From assembly GCA_017163975.1 (NCBI GenBank), contig JAFFSR010000218.1, positions 12,031,501 to 12,095,500 of the forward strand: a stretch of DNA of 64,000 bases. Direction: 5' to 3'. The stretch comes from Anastatus disparis (lineage: Eukaryota; Arthropoda; Insecta; Hymenoptera; Eupelmidae). Under the pieces are notes generated by a model. The model did no database searches. It was not told the DNA's origin and saw only the letters and a list, made by a program, of their open reading frames with translations. The translations under genes and the position numbers were made by a program. Shown piece by piece: positions 49,190 to 61,500 of this stretch; position 1 is the first letter of the stretch; the number at the start of each line of letters is the position of its first letter.

Positions 49190-49480
49190 CCAGGAACATC
49201 TATTTGTTTACTGTTGCGCTCCTGCGATTGCTCGGTGTGTGCGCCCGCACAAATTTATGATCCACGCGGTATATAAACGAGCACAAGCGAGTAAGAGATA
49301 AAAGCACGTTATATACGAATGTTTCTCTATGTTATACGTGTGTGTATGTAGGTCGACGCAACTGCGCAGGACTCGAGAGCTTTAAAAGTATAAACGCGTA
49401 TATATACCTTTCTCGAGCAAATATGACTCGCGTTTTTTTTTTTTTTTTTTTTGCCTCTAGTCTCGTTGTTACGCGCATCC
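49190..49480 (+). promoter_or_regulatory. Promoter-like island with a good TATA box
   Basis: A CG-containing island in AT-rich surroundings. GGTATATAAACG at about 49268-49279 is a strong TATA match, but no clear initiator is seen at +1 and no convincing exon follows. A 20-T run lies at 49433-49452. It might drive a non-coding transcript or be a distal element for orb2. Confidence 0.25.
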
Positions 49481-50540
49481 TTTATCGGATTTTACGAAAC
49501 GTCCCGAGGGCTGCAACGATATTCCCTCGTTTCATTTTGAATTTTAATGCTCTAGAGAGGAAGTACAATTGCATTTTTTTTTGCTTCTTTTCTTTTTTTT
49601 TATCATGCGAAACGAAGTTTTTGCACGAGCATGCGACCTTTTCTAGTAATATAAAAATTTCAAACTTAATTGCGCTTTGAGAATTTTTTTTCGAACATTG
49701 AAAGCTTCTATACTTTTTTGTAACACTTTTAATCGAAAATGATTTTATCAATTGAGTTTAACTGTCGGATTCGAATTCAGATATTTTAGATATGTTTGCA
49801 AATATTGAAAAATTTTTTCAGATTAAGTTCAATTTAAATTTTGATATTTTTTTGGTAAACATTTTGAGTGCATGTGCACTTTCGAAAAATCGTATTTCAA
49901 ATAATAAACAAATATTTATTAAATGTGTAATAAAATTTTTTCAAAAAGGATGTGTGATTTGAAGATAACATTTCTTCTTATTTGTTTATGTCAAAACACG
50001 TGCATTTATTTATATTATTATCGCTCTTCACTTTTCGAGCTTTACGATGCATAATTATGAACAATATAATTCAATGTATAAAGTTTAATATTACTTTTGT
50101 TTTTTAAACAAACGTTTTTCTGTAAAAAATTCTTACAGATTAATCTACTGAAAGTAAAATTTATGAGCGTTTGGTAAACGAAACAACTTAAATTTATATA
50201 TAAAGCACAGCTACATGTAATTAAGTTATCTTTTGTTTAAATAAAAATATCTGACAATATTATTTATTTACTAAATTTTGTTAGCTTGAAAAAGAGAAAG
50301 TAAAAATAAAGAAAAAAATTCATCTCTTTACTTTTATCAACCGACAAGACTATATAATTGAGTTTTTATATCGGTTTTTGTATCATGATAATCTTTGAGT
50401 TCTGTTATAATTTAAGAGGAATTATTTAATTTAAATAATAATGAGAAAAAAACATTAATTTTTTTTTCAAATATATTTTTATTTTGCCTAACTTATTGAA
50501 TTTTTCAAACTGCGTTTTTTTATTTTAGAAAACGAACGCA
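49481..50540. other. AT-rich stretch without a recognised feature
   Basis: No gene recognised. Frames at 49482-49751 on both strands are low in complexity. Confidence 0.5.
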
Positions 50541-50735
50541 GAGGTATTCACTTGGTAGAGCGATGAATACGTAATCTCGAGGTCCCGAGTTCGAATCCCG
50601 CTCTCGGCTGATTGATACAAGCACAACTATTCATTACATGTGCTTTGTTCACAAATACACTGACGAGCTCCGTTGCTAATTAGTATCCCAATGATAGCTG
50701 AAATGCAGCAACGTTAAATAAATTTAAAAAAAAAG
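50541..50735 (+). mobile_element. tRNA-derived SINE, copy 5
   Basis: The 5' end is slightly shortened (GAGGTATTCACTTGGTAGAGC). B box GTTCGAATCC at 50589-50598. The 3' stem carries changes on both sides, CGTTGCT (50671-50677) and AGCAACG (50707-50713), so pairing is kept. It ends TTAAATAAATTTAAAAAAAAA. Confidence 0.85.
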
Positions 50736-50757
50736 TTGTAAATAAACCTTAGTAGTT

Positions 50758-50934
50758 CTCTGGTATAAAATTAATCATTTCTTGGCCATTTTTGCTGATT
50801 AACATATGTTAAAATGACATTTATCTAGAAATTCTGCTTAAAATTATTTTAGAATTTTTAGATGTCGTTTTGTCGTGCATTGATCAGTAAAAATGGCCAA
50901 AAAATGGTTAATTTTCTACCAGGGTTGGAAACAA
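50758..50934. mobile_element. MITE with nested palindromes (copy at 50.8 kb)
   Basis: The left end is CTCTGGTATAAAATTAATCA; the right end, reverse-complemented, is CCCTGGTAGAAAATTAACCA. The inner palindrome GACATTTATCTAGAAATT / AATTTTTAGATGTC corresponds to that of the 45.5-kb copy. It starts 22 bp after the tail of SINE copy 5. Confidence 0.75.
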
Positions 50935-52639
50935 AATTTGTGAATATATTCAATTATATGTAGTCAAAACATTCGAAAAAAGTAAACATTTTGACATAAG
51001 CTTATTTTTCTTAAAATTTCTGAAGTTTCACCCTCTTGTATTGTATACAGGGACGATGAAGAAAAATCAGTGAAAGGTCATTAGATACTTATGCGTGTGC
51101 GTTTTATAGTTGGGGTTGACTGAAGTGGTTACCAGTGATATGTTTTATCGATCGCATTGTCAACCTTTTTTTCGTTATTCTTCGATTCAAAAACTTATAA
51201 GAATCTTAAATATTTTTATAAATATCTAAGATAAAATAAAATATGAAGTAAAGAGGATTAAATAATACATCAAAATACAATATTGCAAAGTTAATTGAAA
51301 AAAGCTCGAGCAATTGTTAAAAATATGTAAGATAAACTTGTTACCATAAATGTTTAAAAAACATAAATTATTTATAGTTTATTATACACTGTATATAGTA
51401 TTTTTTCAACCACGCATATAATTCAAATATATTAAGAAATAAATTAATGACGTATATTATTAAATTATCACCATTCTAAATTTTGAAATACAACTCTTTT
51501 ATAAAAATAGAAATGATAAAGCTTCTTATCACGGCTCAGATCGACAAAATTCCATCGGCCAAATAATTTTGTAAAACGAGTAATGTTTCGATAAGATACA
51601 TTAAAATGAACATTTAATTTTTTGCTCGCGGCTTATAATAATTAAGAATACAATGTATACGTTATTTATAATATTTTTTTAGTATATGAAACTTTGTATG
51701 ATTGTTATTGACACCGATCAAGCGAGATAAGTAATCAATTTATGTTTTTATATGTGTTAACATATCGCGTTTTTACATGCTGGTTTTAACTTTTATATAA
51801 GTGTTTATACTTCTCAGATAAGAGATTAGCTCAAAACAAATAATTTTGGTGTTGATAAAAATTTTATTAATACATTTTATTAAATTTTGGTGAATGTTTT
51901 TTTTCGTGCCATGTAAATTAATATTACACTCAAAATTTAATGTATTAAAAGTTTTGAAATCAATTCGTCTATATAAAGAAGTTTGGTCTATAAATAAAAA
52001 AAATCAAGTTTTCAAGATTATCATTACTATTTTCATCTACTGGTCGATGTTCATCAACTGATAAGCTGACCTTATATCTTATCTTTTTTTGTAATAGAAC
52101 ATTATTATCATGTCCATAGTATATATTATGAAAAAAAATTAAAAGTTTCATAATATTCTATTTGATTTAACGTTAAAGATGTTCATATAAAATTGCTCAA
52201 ATTTTTATTATCAGAAAAGTTTACAATACGATTACATTTGTTATTATACTTTCTACTTTGATTTGCTTAAAGTAACTAAATGTGAAGTATTGAAAAAGTT
52301 ATTAATTGGATAATTTACTTATTTTTTAATTGTTATTGATTATTCATTTATTCTGAATCATTAGATGAAAGCAGCAATATTTAAATTATGAATTACTGAT
52401 TCGGTTAAATTTATGAACAATTTGAAACTGTTCCACTTGTATTAATTAACCTACTGCAAAAGTCAATATTGATATTTTTTGTAAAAGCTAAATAAATTTT
52501 TAATTAATTGCAAATAAATAATACTTAGATAGAGAGAAATTTTTAACATTAAATACTATTTATTTTATGAATAATTTCAAGTGTTGTAAAATTGAATTAC
52601 TTGATAAAATTAAAGCTCATACACGCGTACCCTATTTTT
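50935..52639. other. AT-rich stretch without a recognised feature
   Basis: No gene or element recognised. Confidence 0.5.
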
Positions 52640-53540
52640 GGGCTTTAACGTCATCCCCATCATCATTATCTTTCTCGTCATCGTCAGTCTTATTTAGAAT
52701 CCAGGACCTAGTCAAACAATTTCTCCAATAACCCTCTGCAACCCCAAAAATTGTTCTAAGTCGCGCTTGCGCTACCTAGCCAAACGTCATCGTCAACGTT
52801 GTCTTCTTGTGTCCACGTTGACGCCTGCGCTCTTTCCTCACCTTTTCATATGTTTATATGTCAAATAAACAGCAGTGGCTGTGACCTGACATGTACACAT
52901 ATATATTTAGCACACGCTTGCATTTATATTGATGCGCGCGCGCACTTTGTCTAACGCGTCGGCGCGGACGACGATGTGTTTCAAGCTTCTATCGCCGTCG
53001 TCGTCTTCGTCGTCGTCGTAGTCTACGTCGTCTACGTTGCTTTTCTCTCCCCCTTATGACCATATACTCCAACCAATACATGCTCGGGTTTTGTATGTAC
53101 ATACACTTGCGTCCCGTTTTTCCGACTACTATTACAATGATAATAGAAAAGCGGAGCAGAGGCATAGAGGCAAAGCTTTAGGCTCCTTGGACGACGAGGT
53201 TTGGCGGGCGAGCGCGCACACGCAGCAGCATAGGCCCCCCCACAAAGAGCGCATATAGTAGAGTATCATGCTTAAGCGCCTGGTGGTGGCTTAAGAGGAG
53301 AAGGAGTCAGTGTTCCAAAAGTCGGCACCACGGCACGAACCACACACGACGACGACGAAGTGCGCTGCGCTTTGCTGCTGCTGCTTCCACCGTCGACGCG
53401 CGCCTCCACACAAACAGACACAGACACATGTATACATAACACACATTGATGCTGAAACGTTGTTGAAAACAGAATTCTTTTGGTGATCTATAATAAGTAG
53501 TAGTGGTGGTAGTGTTGCGCTCTGTGGTAGTAGAGAAACA

Positions 53541-53556
53541 AGAGAGAGAGAGAGAG
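53541..53556. repeat. (AG)8 microsatellite
   Basis: Eight AG units in the orb2 upstream block; a possible GAGA-factor-type tract. Confidence 0.8.
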
Positions 53557-53862
53557 GCCTGTCGACGTGTATACATCGTAAACGAACGAAAAGTAGGAGG
53601 GAGATTAGATTATTTCGGCTTCAAAAAAAGGGGAGGAACACACAACTCTCACTACCTCTCTCTCTTTAATTTCGTCTGGTGGTGTTCCAGTGTGAATTAA
53701 GCGCGGAAAGCAGACGGAAGTCGTCGTCAGCGTCGTCTGCTGCAAGCTCACTTTCTCCCTCTCTTTTCGCGTTCTTCGCGTGCCGTGCGTGCGTGAAAAA
53801 TTCTATATTTACACATATATATAATCGTGTTTCGTACGTGTTTGTGTGTGCAGGTGGTGCAG

Positions 53863-53893
53863 TATAAGAAGTAATAGTTTGTAACAGTCAGTG
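53863..53893 (+). promoter_or_regulatory. Weak candidate core promoter for orb2
   Basis: TATAAG at 53863-53868 is followed by a good initiator, GTCAGTGA, with A(+1) at 53890. The 27-bp spacing is slightly short. Several other starts are possible in this block. Confidence 0.2.
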
Positions 53894-54967
53894 ATACGGT
53901 GCGCGTAGCAGGGTGTTCGAAAATAAAGGAATAGAAAAATAATAATGATGTGGAGGATTGAAATCGGACGATCAAGCTTTATTAGTTAGCAGGTACAGGT
54001 GGAATATAACACAACAGTAGAAAGAGGAACGAACCTATCGGACAAACAGACACACACTGACAGAATACCGGCCTCTTTGCTGCTTATTATCTTATCTCTT
54101 AATTCACACGATATTAGACACGAGACAAGTGGCAACAGCAAGAAATACCGCTAAAAAAACGAGGTCGAAGAAGATGCTACGTAAGCGAGAAGTAGCAAGA
54201 ATCAACAGTAACAACAGCAGCAGCAGTAGTTTCATCAACAAACCCCACTCAATCGAGGGCAAAAACTTACGGCACTTCGATTAACGGCTGACCGAACCCT
54301 CCCCTTCCTTAAAAAGACATAGAGTAGTAGTAAGGAGCAAAAGAAAAAGTAAGGAAAATAATATTACGTGCACGCATAAGGAAAAGTGCGAGGGAGTCAG
54401 GAAAAAAAGGGGGAGATTCTGTAATATTGTGTCAGTGTGTTGGTGGTGTTTTTCTTCATCATCGTGCGTCTAAGTGTATGTGTGAGGGTGATATATATCT
54501 TCTATATCATCCAGTGTGCGTGCGGTATATAGCAGGGCTTGTGCTTTAAGGGGGGCCAGGAGAGTTTTCCGGGCTTCTATCCATCTCACTCTTGTGCTCG
54601 CTCGCTCGCTCTAGAGCTCTCCCGATGAGCGTGCTGCCCCTGGATCGATAGTTCCGCAAGCTCGAGTTTTCCTTCTCGCTCTATAACGTCGACTGCTGGT
54701 TTGTACGCGTTCTCCCTCTCTCTCTCTTTTTCGTTTTCTTCAAAACAAACCTAAAACCAGTCCATCAGCGCGAATTACGTATATCAAGACAAGTTTATTA
54801 TATTTTAAAAAACTAGAAAATCTTCTAGGATTCGTGATCATGAAACGGATTTAATAGAAGTTAGTATTGCTGTAATCATCACTAATTTTTTCATCATCAT
54901 CACCATCAAAGTATTAAGACTGGTGAGTGTCTGAGAAGAATTTTAAAAAGTGAATAATTTACTTTAT

Positions 54968-56077
54968 ATGGGCGATTACGCGGGTACAACCGGCCTTTTC
55001 TCGCCAGCGAGCAATTGTAGCCCGGTACCTTGTGGCGTTTCAATTTTGAACCAAAGTATCGTCAGCAGTATGCAGGACGACCTTCTGATTGAAAAACAGC
55101 AAAATGCTGCTGGTTCGGTTGCAGTCGCAGCAGCAGCGGCGGCGGCAGCTGCAGCTGCAGCTAAAACTTCTTCACTATCACCAGCAGCTGGTAGTTTAGT
55201 TGTTAACGATTCTAACGATATTGTAAAGAGTAGCAAAGAGATTAATGATACAGCTGAAAGTATTGCTATCAGTGCTGCTGCAAGTGTTGCTAATTTAACA
55301 TCCTCATCATCTTCATCTACTGGAGTCGATAAGGATCCAATTATTAGCTGTAGTACGAGTTCTAGTTTACAAGGTTTTGGCAGTAGTGATGCAAATGTCA
55401 GAGTACCAAGTCTTTGGGCTGACGATACCACGACAAGTAGTTTACACGCGTTACCAGTCAACGGTTCTATTGCTGCCTTCCAAAATTTTCCAGCTGGTAG
55501 TCCAGCAGGATTGTTTGCTAGTTCAGGTGCACGTCGAGCTATAACGGCTAGTCATAATTTTCCTCAACAAGGCGGTCATGCTGGAGCTGGATCAGCACCA
55601 GGTAACCGTCATGGTATGGCACAACAACAGCAACAACAACAGCAGCAACAGCAATCACAACAAAGTTCACATCCTGGAGTTTATCTTCAAGGTAAAGGTT
55701 ATGCTGCTTGGTCAGGTGGACCACAAACACCACAACAGTGGGGTCAAAATCCAGCGCATTCAGCAGCAGCTAGTCCAGCTTTGTCACCATGGAATCGTGG
55801 AAGATCTGTACCTAATTTGCCACCATTACACTCAAATTTACATGCTGCAGCAGCGGCTGCAGCTGCTGTTGCTGGATTACAAGGTAGAAAACCTAGTCCA
55901 ACTTTTGCTGGGCATCCAGGACCAACAGCTCATCAATCTAGTATTAGTCCTGTCAAATTTCGTAGAAGCACATCGTATCCTGGGAAAGGAAATCTTTATC
56001 CAATCCAACCAGCTCCCACGTTCGAAGTTACCGCCGCCGACGAGAGAGACCTACTTCAGATGCCGCCTTATCAGCAG
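54968..56077 (+). CDS. orb2 (CPEB2-4 type RNA-binding protein), N-terminal coding exon; 3' partial
   Basis: Encodes the first 370 residues, a disordered region. Orb2/CPEB2-4 proteins bind U-rich 3'-UTR elements and switch translation; Drosophila Orb2 oligomers support long-term memory. Vertebrate CPEB4-like hallmarks appear in order: the MGDY start, SSLQGF then a FQNFPAGSPAG block (about 133-180), SPWNRG (273-278) and SISPVKF (325-331). Poly-Ala tracts are at about 52-65 and 293-300, and an 11-Gln run at 219-229. ATG 54968 is chosen for the MGDY match; six upstream codons lack an ATG and follow a stop. The exon ends in phase 0 at CAG|GTGTGT (GT at 56078); the frame then runs into intron. The two RRMs and the ZZ-type zinc finger are absent from the window, so the gene must continue to the right. 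Confidence 0.85.
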
Positions 56078-58394
56078 GTGTGTGATATTATTGTGTATTT
56101 TTTGATAATACGTAAAAAGAAACTAAATTTATTCTACATAAGGTTCATAATTTTGTTTTGAGTACAGTATATTATAAAAGTTCATCAAAGTTATATTTTA
56201 AGAATTATTTTAATGAGAAATATCTTTTATAAATGCAGTATTATTAAATTTAATCATCTTTATAAATAGTTAAATTTTTCTGAGATTAGGAATGTTTTCT
56301 AAAAATCAGTACAGTATTTTTTTTGAGAAATTATTATTAGCATGCTGAAGTATTCAAAACTCATAGAAAAACTTGTATTGATACTTTTTTAAATTGTTTA
56401 TTAATTTATATTACCCATTTGGCTTTAAATATTCGTCGACATTATGTATAATGAAAATGATGAAATAGACAATTTTGATATTTTAAATAACTTATTAAAT
56501 CTTTACGATTGAAATTTGCAATCTATTATTATACAAATTGTAATTGTATTCAAATTTCACATTCTATTGTATATTCATAAAACAATATGATAAATTCTTG
56601 ATATTTCTATATATTTTTAGAATAAATTTGAGAATGAATATGAAGATATAAATATGTTTAAACAAGTTAAGTGAATTCATATTTAATTAGGTTTTAATAA
56701 AATGTCAACTATTGTTTTGATAAATAGTAATGTTTATTTATAAATAGCAATATTTAAATATTAACCATCACTGTTTTTGGATAACTTGCAGCATTTAATT
56801 TTTGTAACTGTTATAAATTAATAAATATTTCGTCTGTAAATGAGAATACGTTTGATCTTTCTATAGTGATTTTCGAAATACATTTCTTACAACGCAAAAG
56901 AAGTATATTGTTAAAGTAAACGAATACAGCTAATTTTTTTATCGTTAGGAATAACATTAGAGTTGATGGTATTATATTTAAATTTCATATCAGTTCTTTA
57001 AAAAAAATTTTTCTTTTTAAAAAATAAATTTACTATACTTTATCTTCAAGCAATAATGCGTTCTAATTTGTTTAATTAACCGATATTTGTTAAATAAACT
57101 TAATTAGTAAACTTCGTTTTATTTAAAATTATGCAAATGTTTAAACGCTTATATCTTACATTTTATTACATTCAGCGTGTTATATTTGAAATAAGACGTC
57201 CATTATTTTCGAAACTTTGTACAAATTATGCAAGCTAATTTTATAATAACTAATAGCTATTTTATATCCCAAAAATATCCTTTAGATATTAAAATCGCTT
57301 AAAAAGAATATCGCATCCACTCGTCACACGACTTCCAAATTCATTGTGCGCTCGCTAAGTGAGTTGCGTGATGCGCGCCAGGTTATGCAATGCGTTTGCT
57401 CACGAGGCTTCCACATTTAAATTTAGCCCTACGCTATGAACGTCTAAGCATATCTTCTTTTTTTTTTCTTCTTTCTATGTCGCTGCATTTTAAGTATTGC
57501 ATATGCGCCGGCCTCCTGGATCGTAGATGCTTATTGTTTAATGATTTTTTTTTTTTTTGAAAGAAAAAAGAAATGTGTGAAGGTTGTGGTGTGGGTTAAA
57601 AGTGTGTCTATTTTACTGGGAGATAAAAGTAGATAAATGGATTTTCTTTAACGTTTGAAGTTTTCTTTTGAGTTGATGCCTGCATTTTATTTTAGGAAAG
57701 AAGGCTTTTGGAGTAGTTTTATTAGAAAATTAGTTTTGACTACATTTTTTTCAGTAAGAAGTTTTTTAAACATGACGGTTAAGATGAATTATATTTTACT
57801 AATTATTACTTTACTTAAAATAAATTTACGTGGGTAGATGACTACGATACAAATATTTCCAGATCAGTTTATAATTAATTTTTAGATGCAAATATTTCTT
57901 ATAGTTTTATTCTTAAAAGTCATATATCTCTCTGATTTATTAAGCAATTTGCGATTTTTTAAAATAAAAATTTAACACGTAATGTATCAAAAACTTTGTT
58001 CGTATGAATTAATTGGTACGCTCGATTGAAAATCATTCAAACATTACATTTATTTTTGATTCATAGTAAGTAGCGTTGTTTTCGTTGGTTCTTGGTGGCT
58101 CTCGACACCTCAAAACTTCTTGGCAGCAATGACAAAATGCTAATTCAATTGTAATTCAATGTCGTTATAAAAAGTTAAAAGAGGAAATGCGCATTTTGAA
58201 CTAACTTTTAGTATTTACAAACAGAAAAAAAGAGTAACGTGGAGCATTACTATTTTTATATGGAATACTTTTTCCTTAAGCGGTCGACTGTATTTGGTTA
58301 GTGTGGTGACCAAATTATTTTTAGCAATAATTGATTATAATTAATTTAAAAATAATTATAAAATTTTGGTAAAATTTAAATATAATTTTTATAC
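56078..58394 (+). other. orb2 intron, first part
   Basis: AT-rich intron sequence. A less AT-rich island at about 57290-57530 (CG-rich around GTGATGCGCGCCAGG) is a candidate enhancer or alternative promoter. No RRM-like or other exon was recognised. Confidence 0.55.
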
Positions 58395-58591
58395 GAGGTT
58401 TCAGTGGCTTATTCGGTAGAGCGTTGGATTCGTAATCTCGAGGTTCCGAGTTCGATTCCCGCTCTCAGCCGATTAGTATAAGCACCACTGTATATTACAT
58501 GTGCTTTTTCACAAACGCATTGAACAACCTCCGTCGTTAATTAGCATCTCAATGATAGCTGGAATATAGCGACGTTAAATAATAAAAAAAA
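58395..58591 (+). mobile_element. tRNA-derived SINE, copy 6
   Basis: Starts GAGGTTTCAGTGGCTTATTC; B box GTTCGATTCC at 58450-58459. The 3' stem CGTCGTT / AGCGACG (58532-58538, 58568-58574) pairs through one G-U. Flanks ATAATTTTTATAC (58382-58394) and ATAATTTTCATAT (58590-58602) look like a target duplication (11 of 13). Confidence 0.85.
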
Positions 58592-61500
58592 TAATTTTCA
58601 TATTTTATAAAATAACAAATTTTCATCGAAAAAAATTTTTTAAATATCAATTCTAACACTAAAAAAAAACAAAATTTTAAAATATTTTTTTGTTTTAAGA
58701 TTTTATTAAAAAACAACTTTTTATTATAAAGCTTAGCATAAGATGCTTATATAAAAAGATGTAGTGTACAGATTAACACATTTTAACTGTAGAGGGTTGT
58801 ATTAATATTGCTTACGATCATTTTTTTTTTTTTTCATGTACATTGTGTAAAAAAATTTTTATATATTCAAGATGATTGTTTTAAATAACCAAAAATTAAA
58901 TTCTTTTTCTATATCTGATCATACACATTTTTTCTTTTTGAATCCTTCGTCATGTACACTATCTGCACACACTGGTCGTTAGAATTTCTGACCCACTTAT
59001 GTTACGAACCGTAGTATATAGCATAGGGTAGAGCAAGAGAAATCTCTTCTTAGGCGTCTAAACTAAAAGAGAGAAAGAGAGAAGTTTATAAGCTAAGCTA
59101 TTTTAACCACCAACCGAAAATAGAAACATCGTGTATGGCCAAGCAGCCACGAAAAGAGGAGAGAGGCTGTGTTAGAAAACTGCTGCTCTCCTGTATAATA
59201 ATGATGATGATGAGTAAGAGGTGTTTGCTGAAAGCATACGATATATACTTCGATGTGTATGCGAGGTTCGCGAAATTTTACGCCCACATGTGCGCTTTTT
59301 TTTAAATCATATTTTCGGAATATATTTCCTTTTCTTATACCGATCAAAAAAAGATTGTTGAATTCTTCTGATTGTTTATTGAATTTTTATATTAAAAAAT
59401 GTTACCCTTACAACGCACAATCAATTTGAGAGCTAAAAACAAAAAATCAAACAATAGTAAAAAAGAAACAAAGCGTTTAAAAACAAAAAAAAGATCAAAA
59501 TGGAGAAACTATTGTGGCTGCTCAGTGCCAATTGTCAAACGACATTTGTGCATTACGAACAATTAGACACGGTATCTGCAGTAAAGCTTTATCTAAGAAA
59601 TGCACTCGCACGCGCGCATGTTTCTTCGAGTTTAATTAACTGCCTGTATCTCGCGGCTAATTTCAATATGAACAAAAACTTTGATTGTTAAAGTTTGAAA
59701 TTAATTTATTTTTAGTAACACCTTAATCTTATACAATTTGTACGAGTTTGATAAACTTAATAAGAATATTTATATATTTAAAAAAATTAAATAAATTGTA
59801 GTAGTTAAACTTTAGTTAATCATTTTGTTAATATTTTGATATTATATTATGAAATTTATTTTTCATAATTTTTAAAAATAGCAGGCTATTGATAAAAAAA
59901 GAGTTTCAATGTCGCTATATTTCATAAGCTCTTGATTATTCGGTAATTTATTTCAGTAACACGAATTAAAATTCTTTTTGCATTGGTCAAATTGGAATTC
60001 AAAGAAATTTTACAAATTAAAAAATAGTTAAATAATAAAAATAATTCAAAGTAACTGATGATAACTTCCACTTTTTCGTTTCAATAATAATTAAATATTA
60101 ACACAAATGTTTGTTCCATTATATCAAAATAATTTAATCTGGTTTTTAATACCGTGCTCGATTGTCCGTGTATCTTATTAGTCGCTTTTTTGCATGTCAC
60201 GATGGGAGTGCATTAACCAAACTTCATTCATATGTATGGGCAAGTTCTGATGAAAATATTTACATACTGCAAATTAACGGATGAAACTACCGTATTTCGT
60301 AGTCTCCAAAGCACGCATTTTCATGTTTCGATTTTGTTTGTACATTATTTCTTTTGGTCATTCGTTGGTTATTGGTTTTCTTTTTTCATGTTCGAGCTTA
60401 AAATATAGTTGTGACTTTAGCGGCCAATTTTTTACTATCAAAGAAATGGATGTATATCTGATTTTAAATAATTTTAGTAAATATAAAAATATTAACAAAT
60501 ATTTGTAACCATAAGGTTAAAATTTCGATATGGTTTAATATCATCAGATGATTGTTTTTTTTCTTATTATTTTTCAATGTACCTTCTGTATACCAAGTTT
60601 TGTTAACAGAAAATATTCAAAATGTTATACTAATTATTCATAAACTTGAATTGTAAACTAGACATAAAATATTCCATTTCATAAATTATTTTAATCCTTT
60701 AAAAAATACATTATTTTCTATTCTAAATAATTTATGAACTTATAATGTTGTGAAAACTTACTTTTACATTACATACTATAAATAATTTAAAAAGATTTTT
60801 TTAAAAACTGTCTAAAAATGCTTTTTAAATTCGTTAATATATCTTTCAACGTGCAATTATTCATCTTTTTCATTAAAAAACAATATAGCAGCAATAAAAA
60901 GCTTATAAAATCCTTCCTCACCGGAGAGATATGGTAATTTTTCAAAGACATCCTTGTTTTATTTGAAAAAAGCCATCTTCACATGCACGTCATAAATTTC
61001 TTGTTAACGTAATCCGTGTAACACTTGCACCGACGCGTACTTTCGCTTATCCTACAAATATTTATCAAAACTGCACGATTTTCTTTTCCTTCGAGTTTTA
61101 GCTTTTCTATTTTTTAAGAGATGATGCGATATTGTCCATTTTAATGGTGTTACGGTTTATTACGTGTCAAAGAGTTTATAGATTTAATATTTGTACATGA
61201 ATTGTATTTGCATTAAATTTAAGCTTCCTTTCTATTTTGATTTTTAAGGTAAATGTAAATTTTAAAATAATAAATTTAAAATAAAATATTGTTGTCACTC
61301 AATAAAGTTTTAAAATTTGTATTTAACCCCATTTCAAAGTAAATATTTTTCATACCAAATTAAAATTTCTTTTAGTTACATTAATATTTTAGTGATTATC
61401 AATTTTCAAAGACAAAAATATCCTTCCATAATCAAGCTAAAAATTTTCAAAAATCCTTCAAACATCAATATTGTAAGCGAATCGTATAAAAAGGGAGTTC

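Larger units (their letters stand above)
52640..54967 (+). other. 5' region and leader of orb2
   Basis: A 2.3-kb block distinctly less AT-rich than its surroundings, running up to the orb2 ATG. It contains GTC/GTCGTC repeats (52990-53035), an (AG)8 run (53541-53556) and many CG dinucleotides. It probably holds the promoter and a long 5' leader, perhaps with small introns: CAG|GTACAG at about 53992 and CTG|GTGAGT at 54923 are donor-like. Open frames on both strands are shadows. The precise transcript structure cannot be read from sequence. Confidence 0.45.

Noticed and set aside
54976..55461. 161-codon minus-strand frame under orb2
   Set aside because: Antisense shadow of the Ala/Ser-rich coding exon; repetitive codons keep the opposite frame open.
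55578..56105. 175-codon plus-strand frame in a second phase of orb2
   Set aside because: Out-of-phase shadow of the CAG/CAA-rich orb2 exon.
57478..57492. TGTCGCTGCATTT resembling the reverse complement of the SINE 3' end
   Set aside because: The match is about 12 bases and nothing of the SINE body adjoins it.
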